This document shows positions 1 through 9,426 of a stretch of DNA of 64,000 nucleotides, one piece after another; the first letter of the stretch is position 1, and every line of letters starts with the position of its first letter. A program made the translations under genes and the position numbers. Source of the DNA: Alkalithermobacter paradoxus (GTDB lineage: Bacteria; Bacillota; Clostridia; Peptostreptococcales; Peptostreptococcaceae); NCBI GenBank assembly GCA_002029295.1, contig MZGW01000001.1, positions 248,001 to 312,000 of the forward strand. The letters run 5' to 3'. The notes beneath the pieces are model-generated. The model was not told the DNA's origin. It searched no databases and worked only from the letters and a program-made list of their open reading frames with translations.

Positions 1-1
1 T

Positions 2-592
2 TGTGCGGCTGGAACAGGCTCATTTTTAGATAGACAAGCAGCTAGGTTAGGTATTCCTATAGAAGAATTCGGAAATAAAGCACTTAATGCTACTACACAA
101 GTAAGAATTGCTGGAAGATGTGCTGTGTTTGCAGAATCAGACATGATTCATAAGCAGCAGTTAGGATATAGTCAAGAAGATATAATAAATGGTCTTTGTG
201 AAGCTTTAGTTAGAAATTATTTAAATAATTTAGCAAAAGGAAAACAAATTCAAGGGCCAGTAGTATTCCAAGGTGGAGTAGCAGCAAATGTTGGGATTAA
301 AAAGGCTTTTGAAAACGCACTTAAATGTGAAGTATACGTTCCACAGCATTACAATGTTATGGGAGCTCTAGGAGCTGCTTTACTAGCTAAAAAGGAAGTT
401 GAAAATATAGGTAAAACTAAATTCTTAGGATTTGAAGTAGCAGATAGTGATTTTAAAGTTAGTGGATTTGAATGTGATGATTGCCCAAATGTTTGTGAGG
501 TTGTAGGTATCTATAAAGATGAAGAATTATCTGCAAGGTGGGGAGATAAGTGTGGTAAGTGGAAGGATTTAACTGTAGAATATAGCTGTTAA
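2..592 (+). CDS. acyl-CoA dehydratase activase (BadF/BadG/HgdC ATPase family), 3' part
   Basis: The reading frame is open from the left edge, so the N-terminus lies outside the window. The visible part starts with CAAGTGSFLDRQAARLG and continues with RIAGRCAVFAESDMIHKQQ. In the 2-hydroxyacyl-CoA dehydratase activator family this region belongs to the ASKHA-type ATPase domain, and its cysteines hold the [4Fe-4S] cluster shared by the dimer. These proteins use ATP to push one electron into a 2-hydroxyacyl-CoA dehydratase or benzoyl-CoA reductase-type partner. The C-terminal tail carries a further cysteine group (CDDCPNVCEVV and DKCGKW), as in the long multidomain activases of clostridia. The partner dehydratase is not visible, so the substrate is unknown. 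Confidence 0.88.
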   Translation, partial: CAAGTGSFLDRQAARLGIPIEEFGNKALNATTQVRIAGRCAVFAESDMIHKQQLGYSQEDIINGLCEALVRNYLNNLAKGKQIQGPVVFQGGVAANVGIKKAFENALKCEVYVPQHYNVMGALGAALLAKKEVENIGKTKFLGFEVADSDFKVSGFECDDCPNVCEVVGIYKDEELSARWGDKCGKWKDLTVEYSC

Positions 593-630
593 CTAAAATA
601 GGCTAGGGACACCTAGTCTATTTTAGTATT
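593..630. terminator. bidirectional intrinsic terminator between convergent genes
   Basis: A 15-bp stem (593-607 with 612-626, one G-U pair, loop GACA) sits directly after the activase stop. It has A/T-rich tracts on both sides and also contains the stop codon of the convergent MFS gene. Confidence 0.8.
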
Positions 631-1791
631 TAATACACTCAACTTTCTAAGAAAATAAATAGATATAAATTGACTACATGATATGAATAGTAAAAAATAG
701 TTTAAAGCCCTAGAATTCTTTACAAATGTCAAAAGCCCAATCAATATAAAAGTGCTAATTATACGACCTATGTTGAGTGCTATATCTTTGTTTATTATAT
801 ACTCAATTCTCATACACTCCTCATGCTCCTTATCTAATATATTAAATGAAGCTGAATTCATTGGAATATAAAAAAACGGAAAGAACATAGGATTTACAAT
901 CATGAATATAAGTAAAGTTATAAAACTTATATTTACAACTATTCCGATTGTGGAAAGAAACATAAAGACTGCTCCTATATATAAAGATATCATTCTTCTT
1001 TTAGGTTTTATTATTCTTTGTTCTATGTAATATGCAGCTGAAGAAATAAGGCTGGTTAAAAGCGTAAGCCTACCTAGAGTTATCTCACTTTTAGTAGTTG
1101 TGTAAATTAGTATAGTTACTACAAAAAATATTATAACGTCTCTGAATCCGTAAGCTATAAAACTCTTTTGGATATACCCCCATTCTGAGCTATTTCTTCC
1201 AAATACTTTCCTGAAATCTAGATTCTTATCGAAATTCTTTGATTTTAGAATCAAACTTACTAATATCAATATTATAAATAATGCTAATGATATACCAAAA
1301 ACAATAGTATATCCTAGGCCTTTGTAATTTTCTATTATATATGATGCGGAAAATGGAGCTATAGCAGCGGCTATTCCACATACAAAACCATTAAAACCAT
1401 TAAATGTATCTCTATTGTTAGTTGAAGTGAAGTCATAGCTTAACACATTATAAGACAGCCAGTAAAATCCTGAAGCTATGCCAAATAATATACCAAGGGG
1501 ATATACATAAGATATAACGTTATCTTTAAACCAAAGAATAAATACAAAGAACACAATAAAGAAAAAGATACCTATTCTAAGGGACCAAATTCCATTTTTT
1601 CTTTTAGAGATATATCCACCAACAATGAACATAAGTGGAGTAAAAATATAATGCATTAGATTATATTTACATATCAATATGAAGTCGTTAGAGTTTTTCC
1701 ATAAGAATATATTTACGAATATATTAGATATACCAATAGCTAGGGTAAACAGTGCTGCGATAAGTAGTAGTATTTTAGCTTCCTTTGACAT
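613..1791 (-). CDS. MFS-family transporter, substrate unknown
   Basis: This is a 392-residue, very hydrophobic protein with about 11-12 predicted membrane segments, the usual size for a major facilitator superfamily carrier. A short basic loop with GGYISKRKNG near residue 60 fits the cytoplasmic loop between helices 2 and 3. The ATG at 1791 is preferred over an in-frame TTG at 1803 because GGAGG lies five bases before it. The gene is divergent from the chemoreceptor gene and alone in its transcription unit. Nothing in the sequence or neighbours shows the substrate. Confidence 0.75.
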   Translation of the reverse strand: MSKEAKILLLIAALFTLAIGISNIFVNIFLWKNSNDFILICKYNLMHYIFTPLMFIVGGYISKRKNGIWSLRIGIFFFIVFFVFILWFKDNVISYVYPLGILFGIASGFYWLSYNVLSYDFTSTNNRDTFNGFNGFVCGIAAAIAPFSASYIIENYKGLGYTIVFGISLALFIILILVSLILKSKNFDKNLDFRKVFGRNSSEWGYIQKSFIAYGFRDVIIFFVVTILIYTTTKSEITLGRLTLLTSLISSAAYYIEQRIIKPKRRMISLYIGAVFMFLSTIGIVVNISFITLLIFMIVNPMFFPFFYIPMNSASFNILDKEHEECMRIEYIINKDIALNIGRIISTFILIGLLTFVKNSRALNYFLLFISCSQFISIYFLRKLSVLNTKID

Positions 1792-1895
1792 AACATCCTC
1801 CAATCTAAAAGTATGATATATATATTTTTAGATTTTATCTTTATAATATACAAGCAAGCTTGAAAAGAATAAGGAAAAAATATTTTTTCAAATAT

Positions 1896-1924
1896 TAGAC
1901 AAATTATGAGTTTATTTGTATAAT
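1896..1924 (+). promoter_or_regulatory. sigma-A-type promoter of the chemoreceptor gene
   Basis: TAGACA (1896-1901) and a perfect TATAAT (1919-1924) are separated by 17 bases. The expected transcription start lies about 16 bases before the start codon, just upstream of the AAAGGAGG site. Confidence 0.55.
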
Positions 1925-1946
1925 GAATATTAAAGGAGGATGGGAC

Positions 1947-3620
1947 ATGAAGAAAAATAGACTAATCGTAACTATGGTTGCAATTATAGTGCTTATACCA
2001 GTACTTTTATCTTTGGGAGTAGGCAAAATTTCATCAAATTATGTAAATAGTGGTATGGAATTTGGCAAAATAGTATTATTTATCAACTTATTTTATGGAA
2101 TATCAATTGTAGTTATTACTGGAATTTTAGTATTTTTAGTTATCTCGTTAGTTATGAAGGATGTAACTAAAATGAGTGATAGAACGTATTATATGTCTGA
2201 AGGAGATTTAACTAAAAAGCTAGATGAAAATAGTAATGTATTTTTGAATAAGCTTTCCGTAAACGTTAACTATTTACTTTTGAGATTCAGAGGGTTAATA
2301 TGTCAAATAATTACTATGACAGAAAAAGTAATAGATTACTCAAAGTACTTAAATGAAGCTTCTAATAAAGTTAATACATCTTCTGATGAAACTACTACAG
2401 CTATTAATGAAATATCAGCTGACATGACAGATCAAATGAATGCTATATCAAAGGCTAAGAATTACTCACTAGAAATAGTAGATAGCTCTAAGAACATATC
2501 TATTCAAGGAGAATCCATAGAAAATATGGCTTCAGCTATGGTTGATGTAGTTCAAAGTAGTTATGAAAATTTTGAGGCATTGATAGATAGAATGAACAAA
2601 TCTACATCATCAAGTCTAGATATAGCTCTCAAAATGAAGAACCTAGAAGAAAGAGCATTTAAAATACAAAATATAGCTGATACAGTTAAGAAAATAAGTG
2701 AAAGCACTAACTTACTAGCACTAAATGCATCTATTGAGGCAGCAAGAGCAGGAGAGGCTGGAAAAGGTTTTTCAGTTGTTGCAGATGAAGTTAGAAAACT
2801 TGCAGAGATTTCTTCTAATCAAGCTAAAGAGATAGAAATTATAATAAACGATGTTAAAAATGAAATCATAAATATAGCTTCAAGTGTAAATGAAGAAGTT
2901 GAAAATATGAAAGAAGATATTGAGTTCTCAAAGAGAACAAGACAATCTCTAAATGACATTATAGACAAAACAAAGGACACATTCGAAGCTATAAAAAATA
3001 TAAACAACATAATAGAAGATCAGGTAAATAAGATAGAACAGATAGATTCTATAATGAATGATATATCTCAGATATCAGAAAATACTACTGCAGCAACTCA
3101 ACAGGTTGCAGCCTCAGCTGAAGAGCAGTCTATAGCGATTGAAAATATAGTAAGCTCTATAAGAAACTTAACAAAAATGAATGAAGATATAAAGAAATAT
3201 GTTGATTCATTTACTAAAAACTATGAAGTTGACAGTGAAACAAGAAAGTACATAGATAATGGATTAAAGGCTTTAATAGAAGTGTCAAAAGATAGCAGAT
3301 TAGCAACTATGGACTATAATATAGCAACTAAAGCATTAAAAGAAAGAATAAAGGAACATCCATACTTTGAATTATTTGCAGCTATGGATAAAGATGGTAC
3401 AAGAAAGGCAGTAACAATAGATTACTCGGATACTAATGAAGTATTCCAAAACTTTGCTCATAGACCATATTTCATGTCAGCTATAAATGGAAAGCCGTTC
3501 ACATCACAGCCATATATATCTGTAGATACAAATAGTTACTGTATAGCAATAGCTGTACCTGTAAAAAATGATAATGGTGAAATAGTAGGTATATTACAAG
3601 GTGATTTGACATTAGGTTAG
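1947..3620 (+). CDS. methyl-accepting chemotaxis protein with C-terminal Cache-like sensor
   Basis: This is a 557-residue membrane chemoreceptor. Two hydrophobic segments (about residues 5-26 and 41-68) are separated by only some 15 residues, leaving no room for an extracellular sensor domain. A HAMP-like stretch follows, then a long coiled-coil signalling domain with the conserved hairpin tip at about 254-290 ([28 protein letters not shown]), which docks CheA and CheW. After the methylation helices, residues from about 465 to the end ([44 protein letters not shown]) look like a Cache/PDC sensor half placed at the cytoplasmic C-terminus. The ATG at 1947 follows AAAGGAGG; an upstream ATG at 1923 overlaps the promoter -10 box. 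The ligand is unknown. Confidence 0.9.
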   Translation: MKKNRLIVTMVAIIVLIPVLLSLGVGKISSNYVNSGMEFGKIVLFINLFYGISIVVITGILVFLVISLVMKDVTKMSDRTYYMSEGDLTKKLDENSNVFLNKLSVNVNYLLLRFRGLICQIITMTEKVIDYSKYLNEASNKVNTSSDETTTAINEISADMTDQMNAISKAKNYSLEIVDSSKNISIQGESIENMASAMVDVVQSSYENFEALIDRMNKSTSSSLDIALKMKNLEERAFKIQNIADTVKKISESTNLLALNASIEAARAGEAGKGFSVVADEVRKLAEISSNQAKEIEIIINDVKNEIINIASSVNEEVENMKEDIEFSKRTRQSLNDIIDKTKDTFEAIKNINNIIEDQVNKIEQIDSIMNDISQISENTTAATQQVAASAEEQSIAIENIVSSIRNLTKMNEDIKKYVDSFTKNYEVDSETRKYIDNGLKALIEVSKDSRLATMDYNIATKALKERIKEHPYFELFAAMDKDGTRKAVTIDYSDTNEVFQNFAHRPYFMSAINGKPFTSQPYISVDTNSYCIAIAVPVKNDNGEIVGILQGDLTLG

Positions 3621-3625
3621 TTTAG

Positions 3626-3886
3626 AATGAAAACAATATACCTTATGATGAAATATTTGTTTTAGGATCTCATTACAAAGTTGGAAAAGCAAAAGAGTTA
3701 AGATGTGATATATTCATTGAAGATAGCTACAAAAATGCTATTGAATTATCAAATGCAGGATTTACAGTTATACTTATGGATACTAACTACAACAGGCTGC
3801 CTATAAATGAAAGAATTATAAGAGTTAGTAATTGGCAAGAAATATATGAAATAATTGCAAATATGGAACTAGAAAATGCGAGCTAG
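3626..3886 (+). pseudogene. remnant of a 5'(3')-deoxyribonucleotidase-like (NT5C/HAD) gene
   Basis: Five bases after the chemoreceptor stop, a different frame reads about 86 codons with no start and no ribosome binding site. It begins ENNIPYDEIFVLGSHYKVGK and continues CDIFIEDSYKNAIELSNAG, FTVILMDTNYNR and VSNWQEIYEII. This is the C-terminal part of the HAD-superfamily pyrimidine nucleotidase family, including the acidic motif IFIEDS, in conserved order. The N-terminal part with the nucleophile DxD motif is missing. The open frame and own terminator suggest that a deletion or rearrangement placed the chemoreceptor against the nucleotidase tail fairly recently. Confidence 0.75.
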
Positions 3887-3915
3887 AGAAAATATATATT
3901 TCTCTAGTTTTTATT
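3883..3915 (+). terminator. intrinsic terminator
   Basis: A 9-bp stem, CTAGAGAAA (3883-3891) with TTTCTCTAG (3899-3907), is followed by TTTTTATTTT. It overlaps the stop of the nucleotidase remnant and now ends the chemoreceptor transcript. Confidence 0.8.
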
Positions 3916-3993
3916 TTAAACTTTAAAAAAAAGGATTATGATCAGTTTTATTGAATTTAAACTGGTAGCATTATAATTTTAGGAGATAAGAAA

Positions 3994-5190
3994 ATGAAAA
4001 ATAATAAAAGGTATTTTATACTTATATCATTAGTTGGGGCACTTATACTTGTATTTATACAAAGACTTTATATAGGAATTATGCAGGATTATTTAATTGA
4101 AAAGTTGGGTTTGACATTACGACAATTAAGTAATCTATCATCATCTACACTATATGGGTATGCTATAATGCAAATTCCAGTAGGAATTTTAGTAGACAAG
4201 GTAGGAGTAAGAAAAGTAACTATATGGGGTATGGCCTTAACATTTTTGTCATCTATACTATTTACATATGCTACAAGTTATACATTAGCAATTGTAGCTA
4301 GATTTTTTATAGGTGTAGGAACTTCTGTTGTAGTAGTGTCTATTATGAAAGTTCAGGCTTTATGGTTTGATAAAAAGGACTTTTCTAAACTATCATCGAT
4401 AGTTTCTTTTATTGGCAATTTGGGTATGCTTCTAGCTACTGTACCTCTTGCATATTTTATTTCTATATTTGGTGAAAAAAATGCACTTATAGCTATTATA
4501 GTTTTAACATTTATGGTACTAGCATCTGTAGTACTGTTTGTGGAGGATAAAAATATAGAAAAAGAAGAACAAGAAAGTAGGGTGTTTAATAGTATAAAAG
4601 AGGTAGTACTCAATAAATGTACTTATCCACCATTACTTATAATAATGTTTTTTGTAAGCACCATGACTTCATTTACAAGTATTTGGGGGATAACATATCT
4701 TGTAAATGAATATTCATTATCTACTATAGACGCATCTAAATATATGTCATTTTTATCTTTAGGATTTATATTAGGAGCTTTTTTAGTTGGTGTTATGGAT
4801 AAAGTGTTTAAAGGTGATTACAAAAAGAATTTAAAATTATTTACGTTTATATATCTACTTTTGTGGGTATATGTACTTATAATAAAAAAAGGAAATGTAA
4901 ATCTAAGAATACTACCTATAATATTCATTTTAATGGGTATATGTATAATGTTTCATTTACTTGCATTTACAGCTGTTAAGGATGTAAATAAATTGGAGAA
5001 CTCTGGAGTAGCTACTGCAACTATAAATATGAGCGAATTTATAGGAAGTGGCATATTAAATTTAGCAATTGCTTTATTAATAGATAGTAACTTTTCATAT
5101 TCAGGTTCATTATTTGTAATAATAATTTATAGTTTTATTTCATTTATATCATCATTATTTATAGATAAGAGCAATCTAGACTTAGAATGA
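3994..5190 (+). CDS. MFS-family transporter
   Basis: This is a 398-residue carrier with about 12 membrane segments. The loop after helix 2 carries the classic MFS motif A as GILVDKVGVRKVTIWG (about residues 64-80). A central hydrophilic loop (EDKNIEKEEQES) separates the two six-helix halves. AGGAG lies eight bases before the ATG. It sits between the nucleotidase remnant and the NfeD gene with no functional link to either. The family (nitrate/sugar-phosphate/antiporter-like MFS) is clear but the substrate is not. Confidence 0.82.
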   Translation: MKNNKRYFILISLVGALILVFIQRLYIGIMQDYLIEKLGLTLRQLSNLSSSTLYGYAIMQIPVGILVDKVGVRKVTIWGMALTFLSSILFTYATSYTLAIVARFFIGVGTSVVVVSIMKVQALWFDKKDFSKLSSIVSFIGNLGMLLATVPLAYFISIFGEKNALIAIIVLTFMVLASVVLFVEDKNIEKEEQESRVFNSIKEVVLNKCTYPPLLIIMFFVSTMTSFTSIWGITYLVNEYSLSTIDASKYMSFLSLGFILGAFLVGVMDKVFKGDYKKNLKLFTFIYLLLWVYVLIIKKGNVNLRILPIIFILMGICIMFHLLAFTAVKDVNKLENSGVATATINMSEFIGSGILNLAIALLIDSNFSYSGSLFVIIIYSFISFISSLFIDKSNLDLE

Positions 5191-5306
5191 TTTGTTTTTG
5201 TTATATTTTTAGTGTAAAATTAAATATAATTAAAATGGAAAATATAATATCAATAAAGTATAATAAATATATACTTGTTAAATTAAGAACATTTGGGGGT
5301 GATTTG

Positions 5307-6617
5307 TTGAAAAGAGTGTTCGCATTTTTGGCACTGTTAACTACTGTATTATCCATACTTTTCAATCCTTTTATGGGTAGCATGGTTTTTTCTCAAGCAA
5401 ATAAATCTGCATACGTTGTAAACATAAAGGGAGAAATTAATCCTGGAACTTACTACTATGTTAGAAATTCAATAGAAAAAGCGCAAAATGAAGATGCTGA
5501 TTTGATAGTATTTGAGATAGATACAATGGGAGGAAGGGTAGATTCTGCTGTTAATATAAGTGATGCTATAGTTTCAGCAGGTATACCTACAGTTGCTTAT
5601 ATAAATAAAAAAGCAGAATCAGCAGGAGTTTTAATAAGTATATCATGTGACAAAATATATATGGCACAAGGCTCTACTATAGGATCAGCAGAGACTATTC
5701 CCTATACAGAAAAGAATATATCTTACTGGACCAGTCAATTAAGAACAGTTGCACAGCAAAAAGGAAGAGATTCTGATGTAGTTGCTGCTATGGCTGATAG
5801 AGATATAAAAATAGAGGGGCTTGTAGATAAAGGAAAACTTCTGAATTTAACTAGTGAAAATGCTAAAGAAATAGATTTTATAGACGGAATAGCAAACTCT
5901 AGAAATGAAGTATATTCAGATATCAAAATGAATAATGTTACTGAAATAGTAGTAGAAAAAACTTTGTTCGATGAATTTGTAAATATAATCAATTTAACAT
6001 TTATAGCTCCTGTGCTACTATCAATAGGATTTATAGGGCTTATTACAGAAATTATAACACCTGGATTTGGAATAGGTGGTATAATTAGTATATTAGGTTT
6101 TGGATTATTCTTTGGAGGTTCAGTATTAGGAGGAAGTGCTAGTACGTTTGTACTTTTTATATTTTTGATAGGGTTAATATTCTTAGTACTTGAAGCTTTG
6201 GCTCCTGGATTTGGAATATTTGGAATATCAGGAATACTAGCTGTAGTAGTTAGTATAATAATGGCTTCAAACTCTCTATTACAGGCTTTTGCATATATGT
6301 TTGTAGCATTTATAATAACAATAATTGCAACTGTGTTTTTAATCAAAAAACTTCCTAAAAGAAAGATATCAAAAACTTTACTTCTTGAAACTAAGTTAAA
6401 TAAAGAAGGTGGTTTTGTTCCTTATAAAGAAAATACTGATTATATAGGGAAAGTAGGAAATAGCGTATCAGATTTAAGACCTTCTGGTAAAGTGCAGATA
6501 GGAAATGAAATTTTAGATTGCATTTCAGAAACTTCCTATATAGAAAAAAATAAGGCAGTAAAAATTATCAAAATAGATGGAAATAAAATAATAGTAAGAG
6601 AAATTAAGGAGGGGTAA
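5307..6617 (+). CDS. NfeD-family membrane serine protease (YqeZ-like)
   Basis: This is a 436-residue protein with a signal peptide (about 1-28). A ClpP-fold NfeD protease domain follows ([17 protein letters not shown], then [15 protein letters not shown], whose Ser-Ala-Gly fits the nucleophile of the Ser-Lys dyad). Four to five membrane helices lie at about 225-340, and an OB-fold NfeD domain forms the end ([20 protein letters not shown]). Long NfeD proteins act with flotillin-like stomatins in membrane quality control and microdomain organisation, and the next gene, one base away, is floA. The start is the TTG at 5307, five bases after GGGGGTGA; the frame continues upstream to 5187 without a better site. 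Confidence 0.88.
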   Translation: MKRVFAFLALLTTVLSILFNPFMGSMVFSQANKSAYVVNIKGEINPGTYYYVRNSIEKAQNEDADLIVFEIDTMGGRVDSAVNISDAIVSAGIPTVAYINKKAESAGVLISISCDKIYMAQGSTIGSAETIPYTEKNISYWTSQLRTVAQQKGRDSDVVAAMADRDIKIEGLVDKGKLLNLTSENAKEIDFIDGIANSRNEVYSDIKMNNVTEIVVEKTLFDEFVNIINLTFIAPVLLSIGFIGLITEIITPGFGIGGIISILGFGLFFGGSVLGGSASTFVLFIFLIGLIFLVLEALAPGFGIFGISGILAVVVSIIMASNSLLQAFAYMFVAFIITIIATVFLIKKLPKRKISKTLLLETKLNKEGGFVPYKENTDYIGKVGNSVSDLRPSGKVQIGNEILDCISETSYIEKNKAVKIIKIDGNKIIVREIKEG

Positions 6618-6618
6618 T

Positions 6619-7611
6619 ATGGTTTTTGTTGGTCCAATTATAGGTGTATTTTTAATTATTTTACTTTTATCATTATTTTTTAGTTTTATCCCAGTAGGTC
6701 TTTGGATAACAGCTTTATTTTCAGGAGTAAAAATATCTATATTAACACTTATTGGAATGAGATTTAGAAGAGTTACACCGGCTCACATAGTTAATCCTAT
6801 GATTAAAGCAACTAAGGCTGGACTAAATATAAGTATAGATAAGCTTGAAGCTCATTATCTAGCAGGTGGAAATGTAAACTCTGTTGTTGATGCATTAATA
6901 GCTGCCCAAAGAGCTAATATAAATTTAGAGTTTGAGCAAGCAGCAGCTATAGATCTTGCAGGTAGGGATGTTTTAGAAGCTGTTCAAGTAAGTGTAAACC
7001 CAAAAGTTATTGAAACACCAAGAATTGCAGCAGTTTCAAGAGATGGTATAGAAGTTATAGCAAGAGCTAGAGTTACAGTTAGAGCTAATATTGAAAGACT
7101 TGTTGGGGGAGCTGGAGAAGAAACTATAATAGCAAGAGTAGGAGAAGGTATAGTAACTACTGTAGGTTCATCTGATAGTCACAAAGCAGTACTTGAAAAT
7201 CCTGATAGAATTTCTAAAACAGTTTTAGATAAAGGATTAGACTCTGGAACAGCATTTGAGATACTTTCTATAGACATTGCTGATGTAGATGTAGGAAGAA
7301 ATATAGGAGCACAGCTTCAAACAGACCAAGCGGAAGCAGATAAGAAAATAGCACAAGCAAAAGCTGAAGAAAGAAGAGCTATGGCTATTGCAAGAGAGCA
7401 AGAAATGAAAGCTATGGTAGAAGAAATGAGAGCTAAAGTTGTAGAATCAGAAGCTCAAATACCACTTGCTATATCAGAAGCATTTAGAAATGGAAACTTA
7501 GGAGCATTTGATTACTATAATCTAAAAAATACAATGGCAGATACTAACATGAGAGAGTCTATAGCAAAGGTAAGTGATAAGAAAGAACAAAAGCCTAACC
7601 AAAAGCTATAA
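6619..7611 (+). CDS. floA: flotillin-like protein FloA
   Basis: This is a 330-residue match to bacterial FloA (YqfA) over its full length. An N-terminal hydrophobic hairpin (about 3-35) is followed by an SPFH/band-7 domain ([19 protein letters not shown], then [20 protein letters not shown]). A long Ala/Glu-rich coiled coil ([20 protein letters not shown]) drives oligomerisation. FloA scaffolds functional membrane microdomains on the inner face of the membrane. AAGGAGGGG overlaps the end of the NfeD gene, so the pair is translationally coupled, as with yqeZ-floA in Bacillus. Confidence 0.96.
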   Translation: MVFVGPIIGVFLIILLLSLFFSFIPVGLWITALFSGVKISILTLIGMRFRRVTPAHIVNPMIKATKAGLNISIDKLEAHYLAGGNVNSVVDALIAAQRANINLEFEQAAAIDLAGRDVLEAVQVSVNPKVIETPRIAAVSRDGIEVIARARVTVRANIERLVGGAGEETIIARVGEGIVTTVGSSDSHKAVLENPDRISKTVLDKGLDSGTAFEILSIDIADVDVGRNIGAQLQTDQAEADKKIAQAKAEERRAMAIAREQEMKAMVEEMRAKVVESEAQIPLAISEAFRNGNLGAFDYYNLKNTMADTNMRESIAKVSDKKEQKPNQKL

Positions 7612-7624
7612 AGGGCGTGGTTAA

Positions 7625-8017
7625 ATGGAAAATATACTAATTTTTATCATTATAGCATTATTTAATGCATTTATAGGAAGTAAGAAAGAAAAAAAAGGGT
7701 CATTTTTGAGAGATTTTGATCTAGATGATGTATTTGAAAATATCAGAAATAAGATAGAAAACATAGACATTAAGCTACAACCCCAAAGTGTAGAAATCAA
7801 AAATGAAACTTACAATGAGCATAAATATGAAGAAAAGAAAGAAAAGTTAAGTGATAATTTTTTAGAAAAAGTAGACAAAGAGCATAAGAAAGTAATAAAA
7901 AATGATTACGAAGATGATACTGATGATGATACATTCGATTTATTTAGTGATGTTGAAGATATAAAAAGAGGATTAATCATGAGTGAAATTCTATCAAAAC
8001 CAAAGAGTCTTAGATGA
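7625..8017 (+). CDS. hypothetical small membrane-anchored protein, third gene of the floA operon
   Basis: This is a 130-residue protein with one N-terminal hydrophobic segment (ILIFIIIALFNAFIG, residues 4-18), a basic patch (SKKEKKG) and then a highly charged, probably disordered tail ending DDDTFDLFSDVEDIKRG. It starts 13 bases after floA and is followed by the operon terminator. The position matches yqfB in Bacillus, but I see no convincing sequence match, so function is unknown. A membrane accessory factor for FloA or NfeD is a guess from position only. Confidence 0.75.
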   Translation: MENILIFIIIALFNAFIGSKKEKKGSFLRDFDLDDVFENIRNKIENIDIKLQPQSVEIKNETYNEHKYEEKKEKLSDNFLEKVDKEHKKVIKNDYEDDTDDDTFDLFSDVEDIKRGLIMSEILSKPKSLR

Positions 8018-8050
8018 AAAATGACACCTTTTTAAAGGTGTCATTTTTTA
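8018..8050 (+). terminator. intrinsic terminator of the nfeD-floA operon
   Basis: A 13-bp perfect stem, 8018-8030 with 8035-8047 (core GACACCTT/AAGGTGTC), has a TTTA loop and a T-rich 3' arm. Confidence 0.88.
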
Positions 8051-8056
8051 TAATGA

Positions 8057-8124
8057 ATAGGAAATTATAAACTTTTTGAATTAAAGTCTACCTTTAAAAT
8101 CTTTCAAAGAAAGACTTTTTTATA
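8057..8124 (+). repeat. dispersed terminator-associated repeat, copy A
   Basis: It begins ATAGGAAATTAT just after the floA operon terminator. It ends with TCTTTCAAAGAAAGACTTT, which pairs through AGACTTT (8112-8118) with AAAGTCT (8083-8089). The same head and tail occur at 22289-22394, and the head alone at 39183-39206. The tail reaches the stop codon of the converging TauE gene. Confidence 0.65.
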
Positions 8125-8872
8125 CTATAAGACTTGCAAGCATTTTTCCTGCAACTGCTAGTGACATGGTAACGAATATAGGTTTTATTAGTTTTGTTCC
8201 TTTGTTTAAGGCAAGTTTTGTTCCTACAGTTGCTCCTAAAATCATACAAATAGCAACAGGTAAGCCCATAAGATAATCAATTTTGCCATTTAAAGCAAAC
8301 ATAAATAAAGAGGTTACATTACTAACAAAATTCAATACTCTTGCATTTCCCCCAGCTCTAGTAAAATCAAAACCATAGATATATATAAGTCCGAATATTA
8401 AGAAAGAACCTGCTCCAGGGCCAAAGAATCCATCATAAAAGCCTAAACAAAAGGACAATAATATTGAAAGAAATATACTTCTTTTAGTTACTTTATCAAA
8501 TTTATCTTCCTGACCTATTGATTTTGAAAACAAGCTATATACTCCTACGAAAAGAACCAAAACTAGCACCATTGAATAAAGATACTTTTGGTCTATATAA
8601 AGCACTGTATTTACACCAAATATAGATCCTAATAATGTAAATGGAATAAGCATTTTTAGTATACTAAAATCTACTTTCCCTGATTTAGCATACCTAATTG
8701 AGCTTGTAAAAGATGCAGTACTTGATGCAAACTTATTAGTTCCAAGTGCAAGATGAGGAGAAACTCCAGCCATCAAAAACGCAGGTAAACTAATAAGCCC
8801 CCCACCTCCAGCTATAGAATCGACCAAAGCAGCTAAAAAGCCGGCAATGCATAAAAATATTAAATTTTCCAA
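8120..8872 (-). CDS. TSUP/TauE-SafE family membrane exporter
   Basis: This is a 250-residue protein with about eight membrane segments in two similar halves. Each half carries the glycine-rich TSUP signature: VDSIAGGGGLISLPAFLMAG near residue 17 and YDGFFGPGAGSFLIFG near residue 144. TauE/SafE proteins move sulfite, sulfoacetate and other organosulfur anions across the membrane. The start is a TTG at 8872 with GGGAGGAG six bases upstream. It is transcribed in the same direction as the superoxide reductase gene, but a terminator separates the two. The substrate cannot be read from the sequence. Confidence 0.87.
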   Translation of the reverse strand: MENLIFLCIAGFLAALVDSIAGGGGLISLPAFLMAGVSPHLALGTNKFASSTASFTSSIRYAKSGKVDFSILKMLIPFTLLGSIFGVNTVLYIDQKYLYSMVLVLVLFVGVYSLFSKSIGQEDKFDKVTKRSIFLSILLSFCLGFYDGFFGPGAGSFLIFGLIYIYGFDFTRAGGNARVLNFVSNVTSLFMFALNGKIDYLMGLPVAICMILGATVGTKLALNKGTKLIKPIFVTMSLAVAGKMLASLIV

Positions 8873-8941
8873 TACAAACTCCTCCCGAATATATAATATA
8901 AATACATATATATTTTATCATAGGGATAGTTTACTTAGCAC

Positions 8942-8974
8942 AAAAAAATGCTCTTAAACTTAGTTTAAGAGCAT
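8942..8974 (-). terminator. intrinsic terminator of the superoxide reductase gene
   Basis: Read on the minus strand, the 12-bp perfect stem ATGCTCTTAAAC/GTTTAAGAGCAT (8948-8959 with 8963-8974) is followed by seven Ts. Confidence 0.88.
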
Positions 8975-8983
8975 CTAGAATAT

Positions 8984-9358
8984 TTATTCAACAACTATAT
9001 CTTTGCTATTTTCCCAAAGACCATGTATGTTACAATAACTTAAAGCGTAAATAGTACCAGATTTAGATAATTTTATACTAGATAGTCCTACAGATTCAGT
9101 GAAAATAGATCCTTCTCCATGAGCTGAGAAATTAAAGTTAGCAAGTTCTATAGGAAATTTATCACCTTGTGGATGGAAGAACACTTTTATCCATGATATG
9201 TGGTGTTCAAGAGTGTTAGGATGCTTAATCTCATCACCTATAGATACTTTAAGATCAAAATCTTCGTTAGATTTCACCTTTTCAGGAGCATGTATAACAG
9301 GAACGTGTTTTTCACCTTTCCAATCTCCAGTTTGTAAAAGTTGGCCTAGACTTTTCAT
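8984..9358 (-). CDS. superoxide reductase (neelaredoxin-type desulfoferrodoxin)
   Basis: This is a 124-residue class II superoxide reductase, lacking the N-terminal desulforedoxin domain. All iron ligands are visible: His18 with Glu16 in GEKHVPVIH, His46 and His52 in HPNTLEHHISW, and Cys109 and His112 in SYCNIHGLW. It reduces superoxide to hydrogen peroxide in the cytoplasm without making oxygen, the usual defence of anaerobes, and takes electrons from rubredoxin. A rubredoxin gene lies 44 kb away at 53760. It has its own terminator and lies 69 bases downstream of a membrane iron-sulfur protein on the same strand. Confidence 0.95.
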   Translation of the reverse strand: MKSLGQLLQTGDWKGEKHVPVIHAPEKVKSNEDFDLKVSIGDEIKHPNTLEHHISWIKVFFHPQGDKFPIELANFNFSAHGEGSIFTESVGLSSIKLSKSGTIYALSYCNIHGLWENSKDIVVE

Positions 9359-9426
9359 ATATAAAACCTCCCTAATAATTATCTGGTATTATTTATATCC
9401 TAAACATTTTATATTAATCAAAAAAG

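Noticed and set aside
3951..3977. TTGAAT and TATAAT before the second MFS gene as a promoter
   Set aside because: The spacer is only 15 bases and the predicted start would fall within or after the ribosome site.
5735..6346. 203-codon minus-strand frame rich in Asn, Ile and Pro
   Set aside because: It is the complement of the NfeD membrane region; it has no ribosome site and an implausible composition.
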